Source: FEN-1191 sp036490715
Lineage (GTDB): Bacteria > Pseudomonadota > Gammaproteobacteria > Steroidobacterales > Steroidobacteraceae
Direction of reading: 5' to 3'
NCBI GenBank assembly: GCA_036490715.1
Contig: DASXDL010000020.1
Coordinates: 1-64,000 of the forward strand
Length of the DNA: 64,000 nucleotides
Each line of letters begins with the position of its first letter. The first letter of the stretch is position 1. The notes under the pieces are model-generated. The model was given only the letters and a program-made list of their open reading frames with translations. It did not search any database and had not been told where the DNA came from. Shown piece after piece: positions 52,326 through 61,708 of the stretch. Made by a program: the position numbers and the translations under genes.

Positions 52326-53756
52326 TCACTTGTCGGCGTGGATGACCTTGGCCTGGGTGAATTCCAGCAGGCCGTCGTAGCCCATCTCGGTGCCGAGCCC
52401 GGACTGCTTGGCGCCGCTGAACGGCACGTCCGCCGGCAGCTCCAGGTGTTTGTTGATCCAGATGGTGCCCGAATTGACCTTGAGCGCGACCTCGTAGGCG
52501 CGCGCCGGATCGGCTGACCAGACCGTGGCGCCCAGCCCGTACTCGGTGCTGTTGGCACGCGCCACCGCGTCGTTGACGTCCGAGTAGCGCAGCACCGGCA
52601 ACACCGGGCCGAACTGCTCCTCGCGCACCAGGCGTGCATCGTCACTGATATCGCGCACGATCGTAGGCGGCACGAAGTAGCCACGTTCGCTGCTTACCTT
52701 GCCACCGGCGATGATGCGGCCGTGAGCGCGCGCGTCGTCGATGTAAGCCTTCACCTTCTCGAACTGGACTTTGTTTTGCACCGGACCAAACTGCGTGTTG
52801 GGATCCATGCCGTCGCCCACCACCGCGCTCTCGGCCAGGCGCGCCAGTTCGGTGCACAGCGAGTCGTAGATCGAGTCGTGTGCATACACGCGCTTGATGG
52901 CCAGGCAGACCTGCCCGCTGTTGACCATCGCGCCGAAGAAGATCTTGGGCGCAATCTGCTTGACGTCGACGTCATCAAGCACGATCGCGGCATCGTTACC
53001 GCCGAGCTCGAGCGTCAGGCGCTTGATGGCGCTGGCCACGCTCGCCATGACTTTTTTGCCGGTGGCGGTCGAACCGGTGAAGGCCACCTTGGCAACATCC
53101 GGGTGAGTGGTCAGTGCGGTGCCCAGATCGTTCTGATCGGTGATGACGTTGACGACCCCGGGCGGGAAGATCTGTGCGCACAGCTCGCCGATGCGCAGCG
53201 TGGTGAGCGGCGTGGTGGGTGCGGGCTTGCAGACCACGGTATTGCCCGACAGCAGCGCCGGCGCCAGCTTGATCATCAGCAGGATGATGGGGAAATTCCA
53301 CGGCGTGATCGCCGCCACCACACCGAGTGGCACGCGCAGGCGCACGATGCGCGTGCTGGCGGTCTCCTTCAGCACGTCGACCGGCAGATCCATGGCGGCG
53401 AAGGTGCGGATCATGTCCACCGCGCCGGCAATCTCAAAGGCCGCGTGCGCGACCGGCTTGCCCTGCTCGCGGGTCAGCAGCTCCGACAAACGCTCCGACT
53501 GCGCTTCCAGCGTGTCCGCCAGTCGCCGCAGCATGCGGCGCCGCTCGTCGATCGAACGTGCCGCCCAGCCCGGAAACGCCGCCTTGGCGGCCGCCACCGC
53601 CTGGTTCAGCTGCACCAGGTCAGCGCGCGGACAGTCGGCCAGCAGCTCTTCGGTGGCCGGATTGATCACCGCATAGGTGGACGCGCCCGGCACGCTCTTG
53701 CCGTTGATTATTAGGCCAAATTCACTGGCCGGCACGTATCGCAGTTGCACGTTCAT
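52326..53756 (-). CDS. NAD(P)-dependent aldehyde dehydrogenase (succinate-semialdehyde-like)
   Basis: A 476-aa ALDH. The general base Glu is in LELGGNDAAIVLDD, the nucleophile Cys in NSGQVCLAIKRVYAH and the cofactor loop FTGSTATGKKVMAS. ATG at 53756 (after GGAG) is preferred to the in-frame site at 53771. It is the seventh co-directional gene of the GntR-LigM cluster, after a 147-nt gap, and could oxidise the aldehyde made by the PQQ dehydrogenase. The substrate is not determined. Confidence 0.92.
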   Translation of the reverse strand: MNVQLRYVPASEFGLIINGKSVPGASTYAVINPATEELLADCPRADLVQLNQAVAAAKAAFPGWAARSIDERRRMLRRLADTLEAQSERLSELLTREQGKPVAHAAFEIAGAVDMIRTFAAMDLPVDVLKETASTRIVRLRVPLGVVAAITPWNFPIILLMIKLAPALLSGNTVVCKPAPTTPLTTLRIGELCAQIFPPGVVNVITDQNDLGTALTTHPDVAKVAFTGSTATGKKVMASVASAIKRLTLELGGNDAAIVLDDVDVKQIAPKIFFGAMVNSGQVCLAIKRVYAHDSIYDSLCTELARLAESAVVGDGMDPNTQFGPVQNKVQFEKVKAYIDDARAHGRIIAGGKVSSERGYFVPPTIVRDISDDARLVREEQFGPVLPVLRYSDVNDAVARANSTEYGLGATVWSADPARAYEVALKVNSGTIWINKHLELPADVPFSGAKQSGLGTEMGYDGLLEFTQAKVIHADK

Positions 53757-53902
53757 GTTGTTCTCCGCCACACCGCTGCGGCGCTAAGTATCGGTATTTT
53801 CAGCTGTCATCCCTGACCGCACAAGCGGTGGCCGGCGGTTGCGAGCCGCTATCATTCCGACGCTCGTCATTGATCATAAGATGGCGCAAGCGCGCCTGCC
53901 GT

Positions 53903-54613
53903 TCAACCTAACACCCAGCCCCGCAGCAAGGATGCGACCTGTGCCGGTTGCTCTAGGGTCGCCATGTGGCCGCACTGATCCAGCAGCTCAAGGTGGCTGC
54001 CCGGTATCAACCGCGCCATGGCCTCGTGCCGGGCCGGCGGACTCCAGCTGTCCTGTCGGCCGCAGATGAGCAGCGTCGGGCAGGCAATCCCGACCAGCAC
54101 GGTGGTGGCGTCCGGTCGCGCGAGCAAGGCACGCACCTCGCGCGCAAAATCCTGCGCCGTGCGTCGATCGATCATATCCAGGATCGGATCAATCAGGCTT
54201 GCATCCTCGAGCCGCTGTGGATGCACCATGCCCCGCAGCCACTCGCGCCCCATGCAGCGCATGCCACGCTGTGTCGCCAGCGCCATGAGGCCCTGACGCA
54301 GGCGTACCTCGGCCGCTCCGGCTTCATCGGTCGGCCGCGCCTGGTAACCGGTGTCGAGCAGCGCCAGCCGGCTGACCCGCTGCGCCGCCTGCCGCACCAC
54401 CTCCAGCGCCACGCGGCCGCCCATCGAATGGCCGGCCAGCGCAAAGCGCGCCGGCGCCTGCCGCAACACCGCGCGCGCCATGCCCTCGATGGAGTCGGCA
54501 CCCTGATAGTCGGGCACGATGCAGTCGGCCACTCCGGACAGCTGCGCGATCGCCTCGGCCCAGACGGCCCGATCGCACATCAGGCCGGGCAGCAACAGTG
54601 CGACCGGCTTCAC
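53903..54613 (-). CDS. Alpha/beta hydrolase
   Basis: A 236-aa cytosolic hydrolase. The nucleophile elbow is LAGHSMGGRVALEV, the acid Asp in LLICGRQDSWSPP, and His in LDQCGHMATLEQP. It has no signal peptide. It resembles C-C or ester hydrolases such as those of aromatic pathways, or proline iminopeptidase relatives, but the substrate is unknown. It starts 15 nt after the acetoacetyl-CoA synthetase in the same cluster. Confidence 0.9.
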   Translation of the reverse strand: MKPVALLLPGLMCDRAVWAEAIAQLSGVADCIVPDYQGADSIEGMARAVLRQAPARFALAGHSMGGRVALEVVRQAAQRVSRLALLDTGYQARPTDEAGAAEVRLRQGLMALATQRGMRCMGREWLRGMVHPQRLEDASLIDPILDMIDRRTAQDFAREVRALLARPDATTVLVGIACPTLLICGRQDSWSPPARHEAMARLIPGSHLELLDQCGHMATLEQPAQVASLLRGWVLG

Positions 54614-54627
54614 CGTCGGCGGCCGCG

Positions 54628-56661
54628 TCAGCCGGCGCCGAGCGAGTAATCGCGCTGCCGACTGACGTAGTCGATGAAGAAGTCGAACGCGTGCGGATCG
54701 GCCATGGCGCTGCGATTGGCCGCCTTGTCGGGCGCCGACCCCAGCAGCAAGCGTCGTACCGGCACCTCCATCTTCTTGCCGGTCAGGGTGGTCGGGATCG
54801 AGGGCACCTGATAGATCTTGTCGGGCACATGCCGCGGCGTGTAGTCGTGCCGCAGCTGCAGGCGAATCCGGTTTTCCAGCGCCGCGTCCAGAGTGATACC
54901 GGGCTTGAGCTTAACGAACAGCGGCATGAAAAAGGCGCCATTGGGCAGATCCAGGTTGACGATCAGCGAGTCCTCGATCTCGTCCAGTTGCATCAGCGTG
55001 CGGTAGATCTCGGCGGTGCCGATGCGCACCCCATAGCGATTGAGGGTGGCGTCCGAGCGTCCCAGCACCGCGCTGCTGCCATTGGCGCCGATTCTGAAAA
55101 AATCTCCGTGGCGCCAGACGCCGGGAAATTCCTCGAAGTAGGTCTCGCGGTAGCGCCGGTCACCCTCATCGTTCCAGAACTGCAGCGGCATCGACGGCAT
55201 CGGCTCGGTGATCACCAGTTCCCCGACCTCATCGATCACGCTCTCGCCGCGCTCGTTGAAGGCCTTGATCGCAACGCCCAGCGACGGCGCCTGGATTTCC
55301 CCGGCGCGCACCGGCAGCGTCGGCACCCCGCCGACGAAGCCGGTGCAGCAGTCAGTGCCGCCGCTGCCGTTGGCCACCCACAGGTCCGGCTTCACGCTGC
55401 GGTAGAACCACTGCATGGTCTCAGGCGACGCCGGTGAGCCTGCCAGCACCACCGATTGCAACGCTGCCAGGTCGAAGCGCTCGCGTGGCACGATGCCCGC
55501 CTTGGACTGCTGCTCGACGTAGGCCGGGCTGGCACCAAAGACCTGCACGCGCGCCTCCTGCGCCAGCCGCCAGAGGCGATCGGGCGCCGGGTAACCCGGA
55601 TGGCCGTCGCACAGCACCGGTACCACCTGCATCAGTGCCGTACCGACCAGGAAATTCCACAGCATCCAGCCACTGGTGGTGAAGAACAGCAATCGGTCGG
55701 CCGGATGCAGATCAAAATGGAAACTGCCATTTTTCATGATCTCCAGCAGCATGCCGCCGTGGCCGTGCACGATCGGCTTGGGCAAGCCGGTGGTGCCGGA
55801 AGAAAACAGGATCCACAGCGGATGATCGAACGGCACCTCGTGGTAGCGAAAATCCGCCGCCGCTACCGGCGGGTGCTGCATCAGCTCGTGCCACGACTTC
55901 ACTGCTCGGCGCATCTTAGGCACTCGCTCCGGGTGCAGGTACGGCAGCACGACGACGTGCCGCACACTGCTGAGCGCGTCGATGACATCGTCCATCTCGG
56001 CGCGCCGATCAAATTCCTTGCCGCCATAGCGATAGCCATCCACGCACAGCAGCACCGTCGGTGACAGCGCCGCCAGGCGGTCGAGGATGCCGCGGGTACC
56101 GAAGTCCGGCGAGCACACCGCCCAGATCGCGCCAACCGAGGCGGCTGCCAGCATCGCGACCATCGTCTGCGGAATGTTCGGCATCACCGCTACCACGCGA
56201 TCGCCCGGCTGCACGTCCAGCTCGCGCAGTCGGGTCGCGAGGATGCGCACCTGACCAGCGAAGCTGTCCCACGGCAAAGCCTTGAGCTCGCCCGATTCGT
56301 TGGTGTGCAGCAGCACGGTCTGGCCGGCGCGCTCGTTCCTGAGCACATGGCGGGCGAAATTCAAGCGCGCGTCGGGAAACCAGCGCGCGCCGGGCATGCG
56401 CCGCTCCGCTAGCACGCGCGAATACGGCGCCGAGGGCTCGATCCGGAAGTACTCCCACAGCGCGCCCCAGAAGCCTTCCAGATCCTGCACCGACCAGCGC
56501 CACATAGCGTCGTAGTCGGGCAGCTTCAGGCCGCGGCTGCGCTCCAGCCACAGGCGCAGCGCGGTCACGTTCGCGTGCGCGATGCGCTCGGGGCTGGGGG
56601 TCCAGAGAATCTGGCCGGCTTTCACGGCCGAAACGGAAGTCTGTGGCGATTGCTCTGACAT
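54628..56661 (-). CDS. Acetoacetyl-CoA synthetase
   Basis: A 677-aa acyl-CoA synthetase of the acetoacetate-CoA ligase family (AacS). The P-loop-like motif is LFSSGTTGLPKPIVHGHGG, A8-type hinge TLNRYGVRIGTAEIY, and the C-terminal lysine region LTGKKMEVPVRRLL. The N-terminal LWTPSPERIAHANVTAL and LNFARHVL stretches match AacS. It ligates acetoacetate or a related 3-keto acid to CoA with ATP. It starts 10 nt after the PQQ dehydrogenase gene. Other short-chain acids cannot be excluded. Confidence 0.92.
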   Translation of the reverse strand: MSEQSPQTSVSAVKAGQILWTPSPERIAHANVTALRLWLERSRGLKLPDYDAMWRWSVQDLEGFWGALWEYFRIEPSAPYSRVLAERRMPGARWFPDARLNFARHVLRNERAGQTVLLHTNESGELKALPWDSFAGQVRILATRLRELDVQPGDRVVAVMPNIPQTMVAMLAAASVGAIWAVCSPDFGTRGILDRLAALSPTVLLCVDGYRYGGKEFDRRAEMDDVIDALSSVRHVVVLPYLHPERVPKMRRAVKSWHELMQHPPVAAADFRYHEVPFDHPLWILFSSGTTGLPKPIVHGHGGMLLEIMKNGSFHFDLHPADRLLFFTTSGWMLWNFLVGTALMQVVPVLCDGHPGYPAPDRLWRLAQEARVQVFGASPAYVEQQSKAGIVPRERFDLAALQSVVLAGSPASPETMQWFYRSVKPDLWVANGSGGTDCCTGFVGGVPTLPVRAGEIQAPSLGVAIKAFNERGESVIDEVGELVITEPMPSMPLQFWNDEGDRRYRETYFEEFPGVWRHGDFFRIGANGSSAVLGRSDATLNRYGVRIGTAEIYRTLMQLDEIEDSLIVNLDLPNGAFFMPLFVKLKPGITLDAALENRIRLQLRHDYTPRHVPDKIYQVPSIPTTLTGKKMEVPVRRLLLGSAPDKAANRSAMADPHAFDFFIDYVSRQRDYSLGAG

Positions 56662-56671
56662 GCAGGTTTGG

Positions 56672-58747
56672 TTACTGGCGCGCGCGCGCCCGAAGGTAGT
56701 GGCGGATGGAATCCAGTTGCGCGTCGCTGAGCTCGGGAAAGGCTGGCATGCCGCGCTCGATCAGCGTACCGCCACGCACGATGGCGGCGAAAGCGTCAAA
56801 TGACAGCGGCACGCTCGAGGCGCGCAGGTCCGGTGCGTTGCCGCCGGCCACCGCCGCGGTGCCATGACACAGCAGGCAGCGCAGGAACTCGTACGATCCC
56901 TGCTTGGCCTTGTCCGGGTCGATCTGGAATTCCGGCGCGATCAGCGGCTTGACCGGCCGTGGCGGCGGGGTTGCCGGCAGTGAAACCTTCGCGTCCAGCG
57001 CGAAGGTCAAAAGCCGCCGCGGCTGCACGCGATCCTGCCAGCCCCACTGGGCCGAGGCCGATCCGAAGGCGGCGCTGGAGCCGTTGAGCGGGCCGGCGGT
57101 GATACTCAGATACTGGCGCCCGTCCACCTGGTAGGTGATCGGCACGCCGGTGGGCGCCACGCCGGCGAAGAACGACCACAGGTCCTGCCCCTGATCGGCG
57201 CTATAGGCGTGCAGGTAGCCATCGGCCAGACCCTCGAACACCAGATTGCCGCCGGTGGCCAGAAGGCCGCCATTGGAGATGCCCGGCGTGCCGATCTGCC
57301 AGACCTGACGCTGCTGCACGGGATCCCAGGCGACGAGCACGCTGCGGCCGCCATCCTTGGGCACGTCGGCGTTACCGATAGTCAGGCCGGAGAACTCCGG
57401 CGTGCCGATCAGCGGCTTCCAGGAGCTCTTGTCGACGCCCTGATCGCTGTAGGGCACCGGCATATCCACGGTCGGCTCGTACATCAGCCCGGTGCTGACA
57501 CTGAACGCTTGCGGCAGCCAGTGATGCAAGCCCTCAAAGCTCGGCCACAGCAGTTCACCGTTCAGGTCGCGGGCCCCGGCGGCGAGCACCGGGCGGCCGG
57601 TAGTCAGGTCGACACGCTCGGCCCAGGTCACCTTGCCGAGCTTGCCAGCCGAGATCAGGTGACCGCTGGAGCGATCGATCACATAGAAGAAGCCATTTTT
57701 GGCCGCCTGCAACAGCACCTTGGTCGGCCGCCCATCGATCGACAGGGTCGCCAGCGTCATGTCGGTGGCCGAGTCATAGTCCCAGGTGTCCCCGGGCGTC
57801 GTCTGGTAGTGCCACAGGTACTCGCCGGTGTCGGCATTGAGGGCCACGATCGATGCCACGAACAGGTTGTCGCCCCCGCCGGGGCTGCGGATCTTCCAGT
57901 TCATCGGGCTGCCGTTGCCGGTACCGATATAGAGCCGGTTGAAGTCCGGGTCGAAGGTCATCGCATTCCAGACGCTGCCGCCCCCGCCCAGCTTCCACCA
58001 CGGCCCGGTCCAGGTTTTCGCGGCCATCGCCATGGCCGGGTCCGAGGCGGCGTGATCGATCGTGCCTGGCTTACCGGGCACGACGTAGAAGCGCCAAAGC
58101 TTATGACCGGTCTTGGTGTCATACGCGCTGACATAGCCGCGCAGCGCGCTAAAATCATCACCGCCATTGCCGATCACGACCTTGCCCCGAAACACCCGCG
58201 GCACACCGGAGATGAAGGCGCCGTTGTGCGGATCGAGCGTCTGCACGCTCCAGAGCAGATGGCCAGTCGCAGGATCGAGCGCCAGCAGTCGGCCATCGTG
58301 CGTGGCGACGAACAGTCGCCCCTCGCCGTAGGTCAGGCCGCGAATGCCCCAGCCGACGCGCAGCTTCTTGCCGGCCGCCCGCGCCACCTTCGGATCGTAG
58401 CGCCACAGCAGATGGCCGCTGCGCACGTCGATCGCGTGCACGATGCTGTAACCGGCGGCCAGATACAGCACGCCGCCGACCTCGACCGGCTCGGTAATCG
58501 AATTGGTGACATCCAGATCGAGCGTCCAGGCCAGGCCCAGACGCTGCACCGTGTCGTGATTGATCTGGGACAGCGGGCTGTAATGCGGCTGCTCGACCGT
58601 GCGCCCGTTCTGCGGCCAGTCCTCATCGGTGGGCGTAGAGCCCGACGGCGCGCCGGCCCCGTACGCTGCCCCGGCCAGTGCCAGGATCAGCGCCCCGGCC
58701 CCTGCACGGCTCGGGCTCAAGCGCCAACCGCTCGAGCCCGAGCGCAA
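56672..58747 (-). CDS. PQQ-dependent dehydrogenase with C-terminal heme c (no vicinal cysteines)
   Basis: A 691-aa periplasmic quinohemoprotein. A signal segment (GALILALAGAAYGAG) precedes eight-bladed propeller repeats. The catalytic-base region reads GDTWDYDSATD and W-motifs recur, for example AAKNGFFYVIDRSSG. The C-terminal heme site is CLLCH near residue 630, with a Met ligand region MPAFPEL. The only cysteines are those two, so the vicinal disulfide of classical methanol/ethanol dehydrogenases is absent: RVGWGIRG occupies its usual place. TTG is the start. It sits 19 nt after the TonB receptor gene. It should oxidise an alcohol and pass electrons to heme c; the substrate is unknown. Confidence 0.92.
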   Translation of the reverse strand: MRSGSSGWRLSPSRAGAGALILALAGAAYGAGAPSGSTPTDEDWPQNGRTVEQPHYSPLSQINHDTVQRLGLAWTLDLDVTNSITEPVEVGGVLYLAAGYSIVHAIDVRSGHLLWRYDPKVARAAGKKLRVGWGIRGLTYGEGRLFVATHDGRLLALDPATGHLLWSVQTLDPHNGAFISGVPRVFRGKVVIGNGGDDFSALRGYVSAYDTKTGHKLWRFYVVPGKPGTIDHAASDPAMAMAAKTWTGPWWKLGGGGSVWNAMTFDPDFNRLYIGTGNGSPMNWKIRSPGGGDNLFVASIVALNADTGEYLWHYQTTPGDTWDYDSATDMTLATLSIDGRPTKVLLQAAKNGFFYVIDRSSGHLISAGKLGKVTWAERVDLTTGRPVLAAGARDLNGELLWPSFEGLHHWLPQAFSVSTGLMYEPTVDMPVPYSDQGVDKSSWKPLIGTPEFSGLTIGNADVPKDGGRSVLVAWDPVQQRQVWQIGTPGISNGGLLATGGNLVFEGLADGYLHAYSADQGQDLWSFFAGVAPTGVPITYQVDGRQYLSITAGPLNGSSAAFGSASAQWGWQDRVQPRRLLTFALDAKVSLPATPPPRPVKPLIAPEFQIDPDKAKQGSYEFLRCLLCHGTAAVAGGNAPDLRASSVPLSFDAFAAIVRGGTLIERGMPAFPELSDAQLDSIRHYLRARARQ

Positions 58748-58766
58748 AGCAGGTTCCCTGCGGCGG

Positions 58767-61562
58767 CTACAGCTTCAGGCGCAGAGTGACGTACCACTCG
58801 CGCGGATCGTTGTAGTAGCCACCCACCTCGCCGGCACCGGCGTTGGGTGACCCGGCCGTGATGAAGCGGTCGTCGGTCAGGTTGGTACCGCCAAACGCCA
58901 GATCGTACATGCCGGTCGGCGATACGTAGTGCACCGATGCGTCCACCATGTGGGTCGCCGGCCGATACAGCTGCGGAGTGTTCAGCGCATCGTTGAACAT
59001 GTTCGACGTGTAGGTATACGTCGGAATGAACCGCAGGATTGCATCGTTGGCCAGATGCAGGTCATAGGTCGGATCGAACGTGAACTTCCACTTCGGTGTC
59101 TTGGGCAGCTTGGCATCCAGCTGCGTCACACCCGGAGCGTGCAACGGGCAAACGGGCGCCCCTGTCGCGCCATTGATCACAAACGTCGGGCATTCCGCCG
59201 TGCCGTCCGGCAGCAGGATCTGCGGGATGTTGGCATCCGCATTGACCTGCGTGTAGTAGGCGTCGATATACGAGCCGGAGAAGTTCAGGCTCAAGCCGCC
59301 GCCGACGTTCGACTGTACATCCAGCTCGGCACCCTTGATGTTGGCGTTGCCGGCGTTGGTGTACACCGGCGAAATGCCCTGCTGAATGTTGAGCTGAATG
59401 CCATCGTAGTTGGTGTAGAACACCGCGGCATTGGCCTGCAGGCGGTGATTGAACCACTGCGACTTCAGACCCAGCTCATACGTCTTCGAGTATTCCGGGC
59501 TGAAGCGCGCCGCCTGCGGCGTCAGGATCGGCGCCGACAGACGCGTGGTCCAGCCGCCCTGCTTGAAGCCCTTGCTCCAGCTCACGTACGCCATGACGTC
59601 GTCGTTGAAGTGGAACTGCGCCCCGAGCGTGGGATCGAACACGTGCCAGGCCTGAGAGTCCGGCACCGGCGGGAAATAACGGTAGTAGGCCTGGCCGAGT
59701 GCCCCCTCGACTCCCGTTCCCGGGCCCGGCGGATAGGGCTGGCTCGGTACCGTGTTGAAGGCCGGGAATGGCGCGCAGGCGGTCTGCCAGCACTGCGAGC
59801 CGTACGGGAACGAGTTCAGATCGCCCTGGCCGCCTTTGAAGTAGGTCCCGACATCCGTGTAGCGTCCGCCGGCCGTGAAACTGATCTGCTTTGTCAGCTT
59901 GAAGTCGCCGTGGATGAAGGCCGCGATGTCCTTGTTCTCGATATCGTTGTCGGCGTCATACACATACAGCAGGCCCTCGAACGGCACATAGTCGTGCACG
60001 TAACCGGCCTCATTGAAATAGTACAGGCCGGCGACGTAATTGAGCCGGTCGTCGAACATCTTGCCGAGCAGCTGGAATTCCTGCGACACCTGCCACTGGT
60101 GCTGCTTGTCAGTGACGCTCTGCATGCCGTCGCCGGGGCTGCCCTGCAGTGAGGTGCCGATCTGCCAGCTGATGGTGCGGTAGGCGGTGATCGACTTCAG
60201 CGTGAGCGTATCGGTGAGGTTGTAGGTGCCGGTCAGTGCGTCGCCATAAACGTTATAGCGAGCAAAGTCCGGGCCGTCGGCGGCGTAGGTCGTATTGATG
60301 TTGCCGGTGTTGACAGCCTCAGGGCCCCACCAGGGGTACGGACTGGCACTGCCCAGATAGGTGGTACCGGGGTGGTTCAGATAGTTGTAGGGACCGGCCG
60401 GTCCGCCCACATAGCCGGCACCCAGAAGCGGCGGTGCGCCCCGCGAGATGCCCGGCACCTGGGCGCGCGGCTGTGCGCACACGCCCGAGAAAAAGATATT
60501 GGGCGGCACGCCGACGGGGAATATGACGTTGGGCGGATTGGTCCCCGCGGCGATCGCCTGGCTGATCGTCGATGCATTGTTGCTGATGCAAAGGTTGTAC
60601 AGCGACGCGAAAGGAGACGACGCCACGTTACCAGCGAAGGTCTGCAGCACCGTGTAGCCCAGGGCCGTGGTGTCCTCGTGCGACCAGTCGGCCGCCATCG
60701 TCCAGTCCATCTTGTCGCTGGCATGCCACACCAGCTTGCCGCGAATGACCTGCAGACCAGTGCCGCCGTAGGTGTCGCTGGTGCCCAAGCCAGACTGCGC
60801 AAAATCGGACATTGGAATGACGGTCATCGAGGCCAGCGAATAAGGCGAGTTGGCCGGGTAGGGAACGACCTTCATCCAGCCGGTCTGATCCTGCGATGAC
60901 ACGCTGATGCTCGACAGCAGCGTGCCCTTGATGATCGGGATATCGGCCGTGAAGCCGAAATCGCGTCGGTCATAACTGCCGCCGGTGGCCGTGGCGATGA
61001 ACCGAGTGTCATCGCCTGGGGTGTGGGTGGTAATGCTGATCGCGCCGCCGATGGTATTGGCGCCGAACAGTGTGCCCTGCGGCCCCTTCAGAATCTCGAC
61101 CCGGTCGACGTCGAGCAGGTTCTGGTTGGCGCCGATGGTGCGCGCCAGAAACACGCCGTCGACGTAGACGCCGACACCCGGATTCAGGTTGAAGGCGAAA
61201 TCGTCCTGGCCGACGCCGCGGATCGAGGCCGACAGCACCGAGCGGTCGCCGGAGAACGGCGCCCCGGCATCCAGGTTGACACCCGGGGTCAGATTTCCCA
61301 GCGCCTTGATGTCGGTGATGTTGCGGGTCTGCATGACGTCGGCCGAGAACGCGTCGACCGTGATCGGCACGTTCTGGATGTTCTCTTCACGACGCTCGGC
61401 CGTGACCACGACTTCGGCGAGCGCACCGCTCTCCTCGCCAGCGGCGGCCCCCGACTGCGCCTGTTGCGCCGGCGCACTCATCGCGAATGCCGCGAGCCCG
61501 ACTCCGCACAGCACGGCCGTCCAATGGCGCAGGCTGTGAGCCACGTCAGTATTCGAATTCAT
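58767..61562 (-). CDS. TonB-dependent outer-membrane receptor
   Basis: A 931-aa receptor. A signal peptide (VLCGVGLAAFAMSAPAQQ) precedes a TonB-box-like region (ALAEVVVTAERREEN). The plug domain has VPITVDAFSADVM, ASIRGVGQD, then VEILKGPQGTLFGANTIGGA, and a 22-strand barrel follows. The last residues are YVTLRLKL, ending in Leu not the usual Phe. Its length suits a large ligand. AGGGGG precedes the ATG. It probably imports the substrate of the downstream PQQ dehydrogenase. No TonB, ExbB or ExbD genes are present. Confidence 0.93.
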   Translation of the reverse strand: MNSNTDVAHSLRHWTAVLCGVGLAAFAMSAPAQQAQSGAAAGEESGALAEVVVTAERREENIQNVPITVDAFSADVMQTRNITDIKALGNLTPGVNLDAGAPFSGDRSVLSASIRGVGQDDFAFNLNPGVGVYVDGVFLARTIGANQNLLDVDRVEILKGPQGTLFGANTIGGAISITTHTPGDDTRFIATATGGSYDRRDFGFTADIPIIKGTLLSSISVSSQDQTGWMKVVPYPANSPYSLASMTVIPMSDFAQSGLGTSDTYGGTGLQVIRGKLVWHASDKMDWTMAADWSHEDTTALGYTVLQTFAGNVASSPFASLYNLCISNNASTISQAIAAGTNPPNVIFPVGVPPNIFFSGVCAQPRAQVPGISRGAPPLLGAGYVGGPAGPYNYLNHPGTTYLGSASPYPWWGPEAVNTGNINTTYAADGPDFARYNVYGDALTGTYNLTDTLTLKSITAYRTISWQIGTSLQGSPGDGMQSVTDKQHQWQVSQEFQLLGKMFDDRLNYVAGLYYFNEAGYVHDYVPFEGLLYVYDADNDIENKDIAAFIHGDFKLTKQISFTAGGRYTDVGTYFKGGQGDLNSFPYGSQCWQTACAPFPAFNTVPSQPYPPGPGTGVEGALGQAYYRYFPPVPDSQAWHVFDPTLGAQFHFNDDVMAYVSWSKGFKQGGWTTRLSAPILTPQAARFSPEYSKTYELGLKSQWFNHRLQANAAVFYTNYDGIQLNIQQGISPVYTNAGNANIKGAELDVQSNVGGGLSLNFSGSYIDAYYTQVNADANIPQILLPDGTAECPTFVINGATGAPVCPLHAPGVTQLDAKLPKTPKWKFTFDPTYDLHLANDAILRFIPTYTYTSNMFNDALNTPQLYRPATHMVDASVHYVSPTGMYDLAFGGTNLTDDRFITAGSPNAGAGEVGGYYNDPREWYVTLRLKL

Positions 61563-61708
61563 TTCGACCCCCTACTAGACCCGTTATTTGTTCAGCAACA
61601 ACAGCTTGCCGTGAAAATGCTCCCGACAAACGCCCCGATACTACACCTATGCCCCGATCGATTTTCCACCGCGCGTGCAATGCGCCTCGCTCATCCGGGC
61701 GCTGATCC

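Noticed and set aside
57209..58789. A 526-aa open frame antisense to the PQQ dehydrogenase
   Set aside because: Same reasoning: high GC leaves long antisense frames open; no start context or domain.
58929..60152. A 407-aa open frame antisense to the TonB receptor
   Set aside because: Arg/Val-rich shadow translation without motifs; the plus-strand genes nearby do not need it.
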